This document shows, piece by piece, positions 25,846 to 34,682 of a DNA stretch of 64,000 bases. This DNA is from Paenibacillus sp. (GTDB taxonomy: Bacteria > Bacillota > Bacilli > Paenibacillales > Paenibacillaceae): positions 186,001 through 250,000 of the forward strand of contig JAFWEX010000084.1 in NCBI GenBank assembly GCA_017512705.1, in the 5' to 3' direction. The notes beneath the pieces were generated by a model that was not told where the DNA came from, did no database searches, and saw only the letters and a program-made list of their open reading frames with translations. The stretch's first letter is position 1. Every line of letters begins with the position of its first letter. Position numbers and translations under genes: made by a program.

Positions 25846-25876
25846 TTACAAAAACATTAAAAGGGGAGTGTCGCAC

Positions 25877-26362
25877 ATGGATCATCTTTCATTGCCCTCA
25901 ATGACGGTATTGCAGTATCTGGCTCATATTCACCAGTTATCTTACACCCAGGTATGCAAAGAGGTAGGTCTCACTCCACAGCAATTCAATGACTGGGTCA
26001 AGAAACGTCGACCCATTCCCAAGGATAGACTGCAACAACTGGCAGCCTATTTTCTAGTGGACCAGGAATTGCTAATTGATGATCAACATTATTTAAGTGA
26101 TCTCACATCTGAAAATTCAGTCGATGTACAAATCTTTTTTATGCAGCAAAAGTTGGAGAATGGCGGGATAGAAGAGGAAGAAACCTACCAACTAAAGCTT
26201 GCGCAACTACGGCAGGAGAAGCACAAGCGTGCTTTAGTGGCGAGGTTTGCAGCGATAATTCAGCAGGGAGATGAGGAGACACTCCAACGATCTGAAGAAT
26301 GGCTGAATAAAGCCGAGTCCCTGAAGAAGGGAGCTACATCTTTCTCACATAGGGAGGACTAG
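25877..26362 (+). CDS. XRE-like helix-turn-helix regulator
   Basis: A 161-residue protein. The N-terminal 65 residues form an HTH (LQYLAHIHQLSYTQVCKEVG then LTPQQFNDWVKKRRPIPKDR); the rest is a helical, Glu/Gln/Lys-rich region (EEEETYQLKLAQLRQEKHKR) that probably dimerises. The frame extends upstream to a TTG at 25820, but that runs through the promoter and operators; AAAAGGGGAG, 8 bases before the ATG at 25877, sets the start. It is the first gene of a three-gene unit and probably represses its own promoter. It ends 2 bases before the next start. Confidence 0.8.
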   Translation: MDHLSLPSMTVLQYLAHIHQLSYTQVCKEVGLTPQQFNDWVKKRRPIPKDRLQQLAAYFLVDQELLIDDQHYLSDLTSENSVDVQIFFMQQKLENGGIEEEETYQLKLAQLRQEKHKRALVARFAAIIQQGDEETLQRSEEWLNKAESLKKGATSFSHRED

Positions 26363-26364
26363 AA

Positions 26365-27384
26365 ATGAGTACAGCATTTGTAGTGAAGTCTCAAGAAAAC
26401 ATATGGGTCTGCAAAAATCAGGATGTGATCTACGATGAGGTGTATCTGTTCACCAATCAGCGGAATCTACATAAAACGGCCTTGATCATGCCCCCGTCTA
26501 TTCCTGCATCGTGGACTTCTAAATATGGAAGTCTAACTGTCTCGCAAGTAGGGAAGGAGAACCCTAATGGAGGGATAAATGAAGCAGGGCTTGTGATTGA
26601 GCAGACCACATTATGGGCAACCCAGTACCCAGCTGACAATGGGCTTCCAGTTCTAAGTGAGCTTCAGTGGATACAGTATCTTCTGGATACATGCAGTACC
26701 GTAGGTGAAGCATTGGAGGCAGCGAGGAAAATCCGAATCGATCAAAGCACTTCCCAATTGCATTATCTACTCGCAGATCGTACCGGGAATTATGCAATTG
26801 TGGAGTTTCTCCACGGTCAAATGTGTGTGCACGCCATGCCATTGGAGGTGCCGGTCATTACAAATTCCGCGTATAGTGATGCAATTCGCGAATTTAAGTC
26901 AGGAAAAAGATCATGGTCACATTGGGATGAATATGAGAAGAATTCGATGGATCGTTTTTTGTGTATTGCCGGTGCGTATGCCCAATCCGACATGTATCTT
27001 GATCATCCGGGTGCACTCTTTAAATTATTAGTATCCGCCAAGCGCAAAGATACTGTATTTTCGTTGGTATATGATCTACAGCAAATGGAACTGCATGTTA
27101 CAACGTCAAAACATAAAGAGGGTGTTCTTATACGCATGACTGACTTCGACTTTAGCAACGCTTCTCACGCACAGGTAACAAATCTGCAGTGTCGGTTAGG
27201 AGAGCAAGAAGAGCTCCTTTTTGAAGATTATTCAGCAGACATTAACAAGGAAGTGGTTCGATCCTTTTTTCGTGATCCTCTATTGACTAGTGTGTTTCAG
27301 TGGGAAATTCCTGATGAGTTGATCCACTATATAGCTCACTACCCCGATTCTTATACAACATGCACGGTTAATGGGGAACAATAG
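26365..27384 (+). CDS. Choloylglycine-hydrolase/penicillin-V-acylase-like Ntn protein with Ser2 in place of Cys2
   Basis: A 339-residue protein of the linear amide C-N hydrolase (Ntn) superfamily. Alignment by eye to bile salt hydrolases: N-terminal (M)STAFVVK corresponds to (M)CTA..., NGGINEAGLVI (Asn72) to DGMNEKGL, VITNSAYSD (Asn167) to LTNSP, and SMDRFLC (Arg197) to the S-x-x-R-F motif; FGRNxD is replaced by VCKNQD. The nucleophile Cys2 is thus Ser2 and the nearby Arg is Lys17, while other site residues remain. It may use Ser, as some Ntn hydrolases do, or be non-catalytic. An ATG at 26365 follows AGGGAGGAC. Substrate unknown. Confidence 0.7.
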   Translation: MSTAFVVKSQENIWVCKNQDVIYDEVYLFTNQRNLHKTALIMPPSIPASWTSKYGSLTVSQVGKENPNGGINEAGLVIEQTTLWATQYPADNGLPVLSELQWIQYLLDTCSTVGEALEAARKIRIDQSTSQLHYLLADRTGNYAIVEFLHGQMCVHAMPLEVPVITNSAYSDAIREFKSGKRSWSHWDEYEKNSMDRFLCIAGAYAQSDMYLDHPGALFKLLVSAKRKDTVFSLVYDLQQMELHVTTSKHKEGVLIRMTDFDFSNASHAQVTNLQCRLGEQEELLFEDYSADINKEVVRSFFRDPLLTSVFQWEIPDELIHYIAHYPDSYTTCTVNGEQ

Positions 27385-27411
27385 AAGGAAATGTACAGGA
27401 GGGATAACACT

Positions 27412-27879
27412 ATGGGAATGTCCGGGAGATATCTTGTAGTAACCGAGGCGTTAATTGAATCCATCAAGTCAGGTGAGATTAGTGTGCATGATTGTCAGGT
27501 CGATCTGGATATTGATAAAACGTGGCAGATGCTGCAGTTCACGTTAAACGGGAACCTATTGGACGGCGAACCGCCGCTCGGATATGTCGTGCCTCTTGCC
27601 AGTGAGCATTATCTGGGGCGTTATGATGATATGGATCTGTTCCTTCTTAACCACGAGCAAGTACTTGAGGCGTATATGGCATTGGAGCAGCTTACTCCTG
27701 AGGATGTGAGGGCGCGCTTCAGTCTGGAGAATATGCTTGCTGAAGGGGTATATCCCGTCATGGAAGGCTGGGAGGAAGAAGTTGTTTTCCAAGAAATAGT
27801 GCAAACCATTGATATGGTTCAGGCCTTGTTTCAGGTGACTGTTGAGAATGGCAAGGGGATTATTTTTTATGTTTTCTAA
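27412..27879 (+). CDS. DUF1877 (YfbM-like) protein
   Basis: A 155-residue acidic cytoplasmic protein. It opens MGMSGRYLVVTEALIESIKS and continues with DLDIDKTWQMLQFTLNG and a YVVPLASEHYLGRYDD stretch, the layout of the DUF1877/YfbM family, whose function is unknown. The ATG at 27412 follows AGGAGGGAT at 8 bases; an earlier in-frame ATG at 27391 lies before that site. Third gene of the XRE-led unit, 27 bases after the Ntn gene. Confidence 0.8.
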   Translation: MGMSGRYLVVTEALIESIKSGEISVHDCQVDLDIDKTWQMLQFTLNGNLLDGEPPLGYVVPLASEHYLGRYDDMDLFLLNHEQVLEAYMALEQLTPEDVRARFSLENMLAEGVYPVMEGWEEEVVFQEIVQTIDMVQALFQVTVENGKGIIFYVF

Positions 27880-28024
27880 AAGGATGAAGTGTCGCAGAAA
27901 CTTTACGTGCACTTCTATCGACTTGTAAAAATTACAGCACCATGTTTAATTCATGCCTCATCCGGTTATTGATACTCACAAGGCAGTGCCTTGATGATAT
28001 TCCGCCGAAGAGAGGGAGAGCCAA

Positions 28025-28153
28025 ATGACACAGAATCAGAATGAAGAGAATAAAGCCATTCAGGACGATGAGCCGGATCAATTCGAGACACCTGTGACAC
28101 CTGCAGATGAAGCGGAAGCTGGAGAGGCTACGGAAGATCAGGAGCAGGAATAG
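28025..28153 (+). CDS. Possible small acidic protein, 42 residues
   Basis: A 42-codon frame with GAGGGAGAG about 7 bases before its ATG. The product is extremely acidic and low in complexity (MTQNQNEENKAIQDDEPDQF, then Glu/Ala/Asp repeats) with no hydrophobic segment. Such small acidic proteins are common in Paenibacillus annotations but have no known role. The reading is plausible, not proven. Confidence 0.45.
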   Translation: MTQNQNEENKAIQDDEPDQFETPVTPADEAEAGEATEDQEQE

Positions 28154-28337
28154 TCTGAAAATGTTACATGAAACAGCATGTTTCCACGCGCATGTTATGA
28201 CATATGAAGGATAGAAGAACCAGAAGGCCGGGCGAGTTCCGGCCTATTTGGACTATTTTTATACGTATCCGTTTACAACACTTTCTCCTGCCCTCATAAT
28301 ATGGGGTATACCATATTTTACTAAGGGGGAGTTCCCA

Positions 28338-29867
28338 ATCAAGAACCTGAAATTCACTCAATGGATTGCAGTACCGCTTGTACTGCTTATGGTTGTTCTT
28401 ACAGGCTGCCAAGATGTAGGCGGAGTTGATGTTAACCAGGCCATGGTTAATAACACCAATGTAAAATCCGGAGAATCCAAACAATCCATGCATATTAACA
28501 TAGAACCGGACAAGCAATTTGCCACGGAAAGAGACCTCGAAATCATCAAACAAATCAACTCGTTCTCACTTGATATCGATCATGCCAAAATGAAAGACGC
28601 TAATACCGCTTCATTCAAAGGTTCTCTGAGTATGGAAGGAATGAAAATGCCATTCCATCTGTCTATGAACAAGTCTGGCATAACTATTGATGTGGATGGA
28701 GCACAGAAGCCGGTATACCTTTCTCTGGAGGCTCTTGGGGGATCAGGAATGCCCCTGCCTATGGATACGAAGGAGCTGGAGAAACAGCTGGAAGAGCTCT
28801 CTCCAAAGGTATTAACTTTTGTGATGAAACATCTGTCCAATCCTAAAAACATCTCGGTTACTTCTGTTCAGGAAGCTGTATACGGTGAAACGCTATCTCT
28901 GAACAAATTGCATATCGAGATGAATGGTGAAGAAATGCTGGCAATGGTGAAGCCGTTCCTGGTCAGTATTGCCAAGGATGAACAAGGTCTTAAGCAGATC
29001 ATTGGAGACCTGTATGATGTACTGTACCCCGTATTTGAAACTGTGAGCAGTCTGGAGGGTATGGAAACCGATGAACTGAGCTCCATCGTACCTGCCACGA
29101 AGGAAGAAGCAGTGACAGCAATGTACAGCATGATCAAAGAAGGATTGGACAGTATTCTGGCGGAATATGATCAGGAACTGAACAATCTGCTTACAAGTAT
29201 TCCAGAGCTCAAGACTGTATTCGGTCCGGAAACCAAATTAAACATGGACTTCTTTCTAGATAACAAGCTGGATATCCGTAAACAAAATATGTCATTAAAG
29301 GTAGCATTGCCTGCTTCAGAAGACTTACCAGTACGTGCTGTAACGATCAGTTCAGACAGTGAGTTGTGGAACATTGGTGGTGTGGTCACCGTGGATGAAG
29401 TGCCTGCTCCCCAAGGTGTAATCGAGCTTGAAGAAGGGAAAGTCACACCTGGTCAGGTGCTTCGCAATTTTGATCCGAATTCAGTAGTATATCCATTCCT
29501 GAAAAATGAGATGAGAATTACAACCAAAAGTATCTTTCTCAATCCGGAGCAAGAAGAGTCTGTTACCGTAAAAAATACAACCTTTGTTCCGCTCCGTTAC
29601 TTATCTGAAGGATTGGATGCAGAAGTGAAATGGACCAAAGGATCGAAACAGATTGTTGTCACGGATGACATCACAGGAGATGAAATCGTGATGACTGTAG
29701 GTTCTCCGAAGGCAACCGTTGCAGGTCAGGAAGTCACGATGGTTGAATCGCCCTTTGTTGGAAGTGACGGCAAAACCTATGTTCCACTACGTTTCATAGC
29801 TGAATCGCTTGGAGCCACAGTGGAGAAAGAGCAAGGTACAGGGTGGATTTTCATTGATCGTCCCTAG
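28338..29867 (+). CDS. Stalk-domain lipoprotein, apparently with an ATC start
   Basis: A lipoprotein of about 509 residues. The natural signal peptide would read (M)KNLKFTQW-hydrophobic core-VVLTGC with lipidated Cys24, but the first codon is ATC, 6 bases after a strong GGGGGAG. The frame is open upstream to a TTG at 28248 without a good ribosome site and gives an implausible N-terminus. The middle (60-370) is a beta-rich region of unknown fold; the C-terminal 130 residues hold two copper-amine-oxidase-N1 stalk units (VKNTTFVPLRYLSEGL and GKTYVPLRFIAESL). It is probably surface-anchored. The start could be a genuine rare AUC, the upstream TTG, or a base error. Confidence 0.75.
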   Translation: MKNLKFTQWIAVPLVLLMVVLTGCQDVGGVDVNQAMVNNTNVKSGESKQSMHINIEPDKQFATERDLEIIKQINSFSLDIDHAKMKDANTASFKGSLSMEGMKMPFHLSMNKSGITIDVDGAQKPVYLSLEALGGSGMPLPMDTKELEKQLEELSPKVLTFVMKHLSNPKNISVTSVQEAVYGETLSLNKLHIEMNGEEMLAMVKPFLVSIAKDEQGLKQIIGDLYDVLYPVFETVSSLEGMETDELSSIVPATKEEAVTAMYSMIKEGLDSILAEYDQELNNLLTSIPELKTVFGPETKLNMDFFLDNKLDIRKQNMSLKVALPASEDLPVRAVTISSDSELWNIGGVVTVDEVPAPQGVIELEEGKVTPGQVLRNFDPNSVVYPFLKNEMRITTKSIFLNPEQEESVTVKNTTFVPLRYLSEGLDAEVKWTKGSKQIVVTDDITGDEIVMTVGSPKATVAGQEVTMVESPFVGSDGKTYVPLRFIAESLGATVEKEQGTGWIFIDRP

Positions 29868-30051
29868 TCAAATGTAATTAGCTGAATAACGATGCGTGAT
29901 TGAAAGGGGATTTCAGAGAATGCCAGATTTCTCGTAATGATGTAAAAAGCACAAGGCGCAAAAATTCCGTTAGACCAATACGGGATACGTCTGTCCTTTT
30001 TGACCCATTACGAGGAGCTTCGGCATTTGATCTGAAAGGATGAAACGCCAC

Positions 30052-30083
30052 AGGAGTACCTCTATTGGAGGTGCTCCTTTTTG
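30052..30083 (+). terminator. Terminator-like hairpin before the acetyltransferase gene
   Basis: AGGAGTACCTC pairs with GAGGTGCTCCT (one mismatch) and is followed by TTTTTG. It probably ends the lipoprotein transcript. Confidence 0.7.
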
Positions 30084-30122
30084 TCGTGTCATCAACCAAT
30101 AATCCCCTAAGAGGTGTTCTAT

Positions 30123-30671
30123 ATGAATCATGAATTCACACTTTATTCCAGTTCAATCTTGTTACGTCCCTTTACCTTGCAAGACCAAGCCGCTCTGGCC
30201 GCTTTGACTCATCAGCCTGAAATTACCGACCTGTTGCCGGATTGGAAGATGACTGGGGAACAATTAAACGATTTTTTGCAGTTCGTCATAGGGAGTTATG
30301 CAGGATTTGATCCGCAGGATGTGCGGATTATGCTTGCAGTCATTCATCAGGAGAGCCAGCAGTTGATCGGTTGGTGTGGTGTGTTTCCGAACGATATGCT
30401 TGATCCGTCCGATCGTGAGGTGGCCTATGCTATCTCACGAGATCACCGCAACCAAGGGTATATAACAGAGGCTGTTGGAGCGCTAACATCTTATTTATTT
30501 GAGTATACGTCGTTAACTCGAATTGTGGGCATTGTAAAGACATATAACCCAGCTTCTCGCCGAGTGTTAGAACGTACGGGCTTCAAGTACGTGAATCAGA
30601 GACGGTTGTCTGATGGAGAGGTCTATGATTATTTTGAGCGAAAGAGCAGCGATTCAGATGTGGCAATGTGA
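30123..30671 (+). CDS. GNAT-family N-acetyltransferase (RimJ/RimL type)
   Basis: A 182-residue acetyltransferase. LLRPFTLQDQAALAALT near the start, the acetyl-CoA loop ISRDHRNQGYITEAVGAL (the R/Q-x-x-G-x-G/A pattern) near 105 and NPASRRVLERTGFKYVNQ near 150 are typical of the RimJ/RimL-like branch. The acceptor is unknown. The ATG at 30123 follows AAGAGGTG; an earlier ATG at 30114 overlaps the ribosome site. Confidence 0.87.
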   Translation: MNHEFTLYSSSILLRPFTLQDQAALAALTHQPEITDLLPDWKMTGEQLNDFLQFVIGSYAGFDPQDVRIMLAVIHQESQQLIGWCGVFPNDMLDPSDREVAYAISRDHRNQGYITEAVGALTSYLFEYTSLTRIVGIVKTYNPASRRVLERTGFKYVNQRRLSDGEVYDYFERKSSDSDVAM

Positions 30672-30850
30672 GATATATGAATAAACATTGCGGATGCCAG
30701 AAATGCTGATAATATGCATGTTCTCGAGCCTTGTAAGGCATCATAACGTGTGAGTTATCGAACTTACTCTCGTTGTCCATCATGTTAAAGATTCATCCAA
30801 ATGGGGTATTGAAGTAGGGATGATCTAAACAATCATAGGAGGTCTACAAC

Positions 30851-31636
30851 ATGACAGAACGATTCGCAAACAAAGTTGTTTTGATTACAGGCGGGGGCTC
30901 TGGACTTGGGCAGGCAGCTGCTGTAGAGGTTGCGCGCGAGGGAGCGAAGCTGTCACTGGTGGACGTTAATATGAAGGCGCTGGAGGAAACGAAGCGGTTA
31001 ATCTCCGAAGAGGTAAACGGGGCTGAATTTCTGTTGATTGAAGGAGATGTAGCGGACGAGGAAGCAGTCAAGAAATACGTCCAGGATACCGTGGACAAGT
31101 TCGGACGCATTGATGCATTCTTCAACAACGCAGGTATTGAGGGTAAGCAGAACCTGATCGAAAACTATGAGACTGAAATGTTCAATAAAGTAATCGACAT
31201 CAACTTGAAGGGTGTATTCTACGGGTTGAAACATGTATTACCTGTGATGAAAAAACAGGGTGAAGGCTTCATTGTGAACTCTTCCTCCGTTGGCGGTATT
31301 CGCGCTGTACCGAATCAGATTGCCTATGGAGCGAGTAAACATGCCGTAGCCGGCATGACCAAAGATGCTGCCATTGAGTATGCTGAACACGGCATCAGTA
31401 TTAACGCGATAGCCCCAGGTGCCATTCTGACAGATATGGTCATCGGTTCATTCAAACAGATTAACCCGAATGACTGGGAGTCTGCATCCAAAGAATTTGT
31501 GAAGGACAACCCCGCGAAACGCCTGGGTGAACCCAAGGAAGTTGGGCGTCTGGTGGCTTTCCTGCTGTCCGGTGAATCCCCATTTATCAACGGAACGATT
31601 ATTCCAATTGATGGCGCGCAATCTGCCAAGTACTAA
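30851..31636 (+). CDS. Short-chain dehydrogenase/reductase
   Basis: A 261-residue classical SDR. Cofactor motif TGGGSGLG (residues 13-20), Asp in SLVDVNMKAL favouring NAD over NADP, NNAGIEG, catalytic Ser in NSSSVGG and YGASKHA with Tyr and Lys, and the C-terminal PFINGTIIPIDGA. It resembles the glucose-1-dehydrogenase/2,5-dichloro-diol group, but the substrate is open. AGGAGG-type site before the ATG; strong bidirectional terminator after. Confidence 0.9.
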   Translation: MTERFANKVVLITGGGSGLGQAAAVEVAREGAKLSLVDVNMKALEETKRLISEEVNGAEFLLIEGDVADEEAVKKYVQDTVDKFGRIDAFFNNAGIEGKQNLIENYETEMFNKVIDINLKGVFYGLKHVLPVMKKQGEGFIVNSSSVGGIRAVPNQIAYGASKHAVAGMTKDAAIEYAEHGISINAIAPGAILTDMVIGSFKQINPNDWESASKEFVKDNPAKRLGEPKEVGRLVAFLLSGESPFINGTIIPIDGAQSAKY

Positions 31637-31680
31637 AAGATCATTACCTAAATCAACTGTATAGAAATGTAGAGAATGTA

Positions 31681-31720
31681 AACATGCCCTTCCGAGTTTG
31701 TACTCGGGAGGGCATGTTTT
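31681..31720. terminator. Bidirectional terminator
   Basis: AACATGCCCTTCCGAGT pairs with ACTCGGGAGGGCATGTT (one mismatch) around TTGT, followed by T residues; it lies between the convergent SDR and GNAT genes. Confidence 0.85.
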
Positions 31721-31807
31721 GCTGTTGCATTCATAAGCTGGGGATCACATCCGAGCATTAGCTTCGAGAAGCAACAAATTAATTTGATGTACTTGATCGT
31801 CCCCAAA

Positions 31808-32269
31808 CTATGGGTTATGTTGCAACACTTGAGGTTTTTTACTAAATCCAGTGCTGCCAGCGGTATACCCCATCTCTTGATAAAATTCATGCGCTGCTTC
31901 ACGATTCGCACCGTTGCTGCTGTTCAGCGATATCGAGTCTACCTGATGTTCGGCTGCCCATTGCTCTGCGGATAGTAGAAGCTGACGACCAATGCCGGAG
32001 CCACGGTACTGCTCGTGAACAACCATTGCCATGATGCGGCAGTGTCTTCCGTTCTTTTCATACAAATAGGATGTTTGCAGCCCAATAAGTCCTATCACGC
32101 GTCCGTTTATTTCGGCTACCAATGTTGTAAAGTTGTCATCGGCCGCAATGTGTTCGTAACGTTCCTTCATCTCGGCGAAAGTCGTAGGATAGCCAAGCTG
32201 GTCCATGAGGATAACCATGTCCTGCAGATCCTTCTCCGTGCTGTGACGGATATTGATATTCAAACTCAT
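31808..32269 (-). CDS. GNAT-family N-acetyltransferase
   Basis: A 153-residue acetyltransferase with NIRHSTEKDLQDMVILMDQL at the start, the acetyl-CoA motif MVVHEQYRGSGIGRQLL near 90 and NREAAHEFYQEMGY near 130. It overlaps the end of the D-Ala-D-Ala ligase gene by 4 bases and is surely co-translated with it. The acceptor is unknown; the context suggests a link to amino acids or the cell wall. Confidence 0.88.
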   Translation of the reverse strand: MSLNINIRHSTEKDLQDMVILMDQLGYPTTFAEMKERYEHIAADDNFTTLVAEINGRVIGLIGLQTSYLYEKNGRHCRIMAMVVHEQYRGSGIGRQLLLSAEQWAAEHQVDSISLNSSNGANREAAHEFYQEMGYTAGSTGFSKKPQVLQHNP

Positions 32270-33186
32270 CTTCTGTCTACCTCCCCGGAACGTTCTTGGA
32301 GGGATAGATCAATGATGGTGTCGAGCAATTCGGCAAAAGATATACCCGCAGCTGCTGCACTCTTAGGAAGCAGACTGTTTCGTGTCAGCCCCGGCAGGGT
32401 GTTAACCTCCAGCACGTAAGGAACCCCATCCCGAATGAGCATATCTACTCGGGCATAGACGCTGCACTTGAGCACGTTATAACAAGTTAATGCAGCAGCT
32501 TCTACACGCTGATGCAGATCGGCAGGCAGCTGAATAACCTGCTCATCCGCTCCGTTATCATTGTACTTGGCAGCATAGTCGAAAAAAGAAGCGTTGGCAC
32601 GAATCGAGATCACGGGCAGCATTTTACCATCTACAATAGCACAGGTAATCTCGTCGCCCTCAATATATTGCTCGATCATGACGCTGTTATCCCAAGCAAG
32701 AGCAGCCTCTACCGCTGCCGACAGACCGGATGGCTCATGTACAATCTGTGTTCCAATGCTGGAGCCACCAGAATTCGGTTTGACAACGACAGGGTACGCT
32801 AGTTGACTTACAGCATCCGAGGACAGATCTTGCATGTCATTGACTTGAAGCCAGTCACCTGTTAGCACCCCTGCTTGCCGCATGAGTTGTTTGGACATGT
32901 CTTTATCCATGCATACGCTGCTTGCTAGCACCCCGCAACCCGTGTAGGGAATACCGAGAGATTCGAGTGTGCCTTGCACCGTACCATCTTCCCCATATTT
33001 ACCATGCAGTGCGAGCAAGGCTACATCAATCCCAGCAGATTTATCGATTAAATCCCGCTTGGAGTTCAGCTCAATCGGCACGACCTCGTATTTGTTTCTG
33101 TCCAGATTCGCAATCATCTCCTGTCCGGTGAGCAGAGATATATCCCGCTCAGAAGATGTACCGCCCATTATAACGCCGACTTTCAT
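32266..33186 (-). CDS. ddl: D-alanine--D-alanine ligase
   Basis: A 306-residue ATP-grasp ligase making the D-Ala-D-Ala end of peptidoglycan precursors. Signatures: MGGTSSERDISLLTG, ALHGKYGEDGTVQGTLESLG, VVKPNSGGSSIG and the C-terminal LEVNTLPGLT. The length fits the short DdlB type. The middle gene of a regulator-ddl-GNAT run on the minus strand, 44 bases after the MocR-type regulator. A GNAT gene overlaps its stop. The genome may hold a second ddl elsewhere. Confidence 0.93.
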   Translation of the reverse strand: MKVGVIMGGTSSERDISLLTGQEMIANLDRNKYEVVPIELNSKRDLIDKSAGIDVALLALHGKYGEDGTVQGTLESLGIPYTGCGVLASSVCMDKDMSKQLMRQAGVLTGDWLQVNDMQDLSSDAVSQLAYPVVVKPNSGGSSIGTQIVHEPSGLSAAVEAALAWDNSVMIEQYIEGDEITCAIVDGKMLPVISIRANASFFDYAAKYNDNGADEQVIQLPADLHQRVEAAALTCYNVLKCSVYARVDMLIRDGVPYVLEVNTLPGLTRNSLLPKSAAAAGISFAELLDTIIDLSLQERSGEVDRR

Positions 33187-33230
33187 GTGAAAATCCTCCC
33201 TATCGTCATCTATTCTCGTATTACATTACT

Positions 33231-34682
33231 TTATATCATGCTTGCAACGGTCTCCCCGATGATCCGGATACCTATGCGGATATTCTCATCGCTGACTCTG
33301 GAGAAACCAAGGCGCATGGTGTGAAGCCCTTGCCCTGGTTCCAGATAGAAGGTATCTCCTGGGGTGAAGGTGACCCCTTTCACTTTGCAGGCAGCAAGAA
33401 GCTCTCTCGTGCGCACTTCCGGAGGAAACTGCACAAACAGATGCAGCCCACCTGCTCCAGATATTTGACACATCGGCAGATGTTTTTTCAGGCAGTGCAC
33501 AACAAGTTCGTATTTCCTCTTATACTCCATTCGAGCTCGTTTCAGATACTTCTCAAAATTACCGTTACACAAATATTGATATAACAGTGATTGATCCAGT
33601 GTTGACGTGTGAATGTTACGTGCCCGCTTCATGCTCTCCAAATAATCAATTAACGCCGCATCCGCAATAATCCAGCCGACGCGCAGGCCGGGGAATAATA
33701 CTTTGGAGAAGCTGCCAAGGTATACCAACCCATTTCCGTTCCCCATACTGGCGATCAGAGGCGAGACATGGGAGCCAGAGTAACGAAGCTCCTCGTTGAA
33801 TCCATCCTCGATGATGGGAACTTGATACTCGTTCATTAAGCGGATGATTTCACTCCGTTTCGCGGGTGAAGTCACGATTCCAGTCGGATTATGATAAGAG
33901 GGCACAAGATAGGCCAGGTCATACGTGTTTCCAGCCAGCTCTTCCTCCAGCTGCTTCAGGTCGAGTCCATCCGGTTCCATGTTGATTCCGGTTAACTGAA
34001 ACTGGTGCAGCTTGAGGTTTTTGATCGCCGTGTGATGTGTCGGGTTCTCACAGAGCGCTTTACCGCTTTTTTTGCGCAATGCTCCCAGCACTAGATCGAA
34101 TCCTTCTGTAAACCCGTTCGTAATCAGGATATCCTTGCCTGCAAGATCTACCCCTTTGTTCTCCATATAGCGCAGCAAATAGTTCATGAGCGGCTTGTAA
34201 CCTTGTGCGTAGCCGTAATTAAGCAGAACCTCTCCTTCAAGTGACATGCGATCCAGAAAAGCACGCTTCACATTGTGTAGATCAAATAGCTTCTCATCAG
34301 GTGCAATACTGGTAAACGAAATTTTACCTCGTTCGGCTCCTGAGCCGTGTTTCATCAGATCATATTGCTCTGCCTGAATGGCATAATCACTAACCCTTAT
34401 TGTCCAGTCCAGCTGCCAGTGTGCTACTGCCTTGGGTGTTTCAACAAGTGTGCTGACGTAATTGCCCTTACCTTTGAGCGCATAGATCAGCCCTTCCTCT
34501 TCAAGTTCAGCGTAGGCAAGCAAAATGGTGCTGCGGCTTACCTTCATGAGCGTGCTAAGCTCACGAGTTGAAGGCAGTTTTTGATTGGGCTGCAAGCCGC
34601 CCTTTAACATTAATCTCTTCAGATAATCTTTGACTTGTATATATACAGGGCGGTCCTCCGTCAATTGCAGATCGGAATACAT
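33231..34682 (-). CDS. MocR-family (GntR-HTH/aminotransferase-like) regulator, DdlR-like
   Basis: A 483-residue PLP-dependent transcription factor. Residues 10-80 form a GntR winged helix (YIQVKDYLKRLMLKGGLQ, then LPSTRELSTLMKVSRSTILL); the rest is a fold-type-I aminotransferase domain with SYHNPTGIV, the lysine for PLP in LGSFSKVLFPGLRVGW and RLGFS at the end. The gene is directly upstream of ddl; in Brevibacillus a MocR protein (DdlR) is known to control ddl, so the same role is likely here. Start ATG at 34682 follows GAGGGAG at 8 bases. Confidence 0.87.
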   Translation of the reverse strand: MYSDLQLTEDRPVYIQVKDYLKRLMLKGGLQPNQKLPSTRELSTLMKVSRSTILLAYAELEEEGLIYALKGKGNYVSTLVETPKAVAHWQLDWTIRVSDYAIQAEQYDLMKHGSGAERGKISFTSIAPDEKLFDLHNVKRAFLDRMSLEGEVLLNYGYAQGYKPLMNYLLRYMENKGVDLAGKDILITNGFTEGFDLVLGALRKKSGKALCENPTHHTAIKNLKLHQFQLTGINMEPDGLDLKQLEEELAGNTYDLAYLVPSYHNPTGIVTSPAKRSEIIRLMNEYQVPIIEDGFNEELRYSGSHVSPLIASMGNGNGLVYLGSFSKVLFPGLRVGWIIADAALIDYLESMKRARNIHTSTLDQSLLYQYLCNGNFEKYLKRARMEYKRKYELVVHCLKKHLPMCQISGAGGLHLFVQFPPEVRTRELLAACKVKGVTFTPGDTFYLEPGQGLHTMRLGFSRVSDENIRIGIRIIGETVASMI

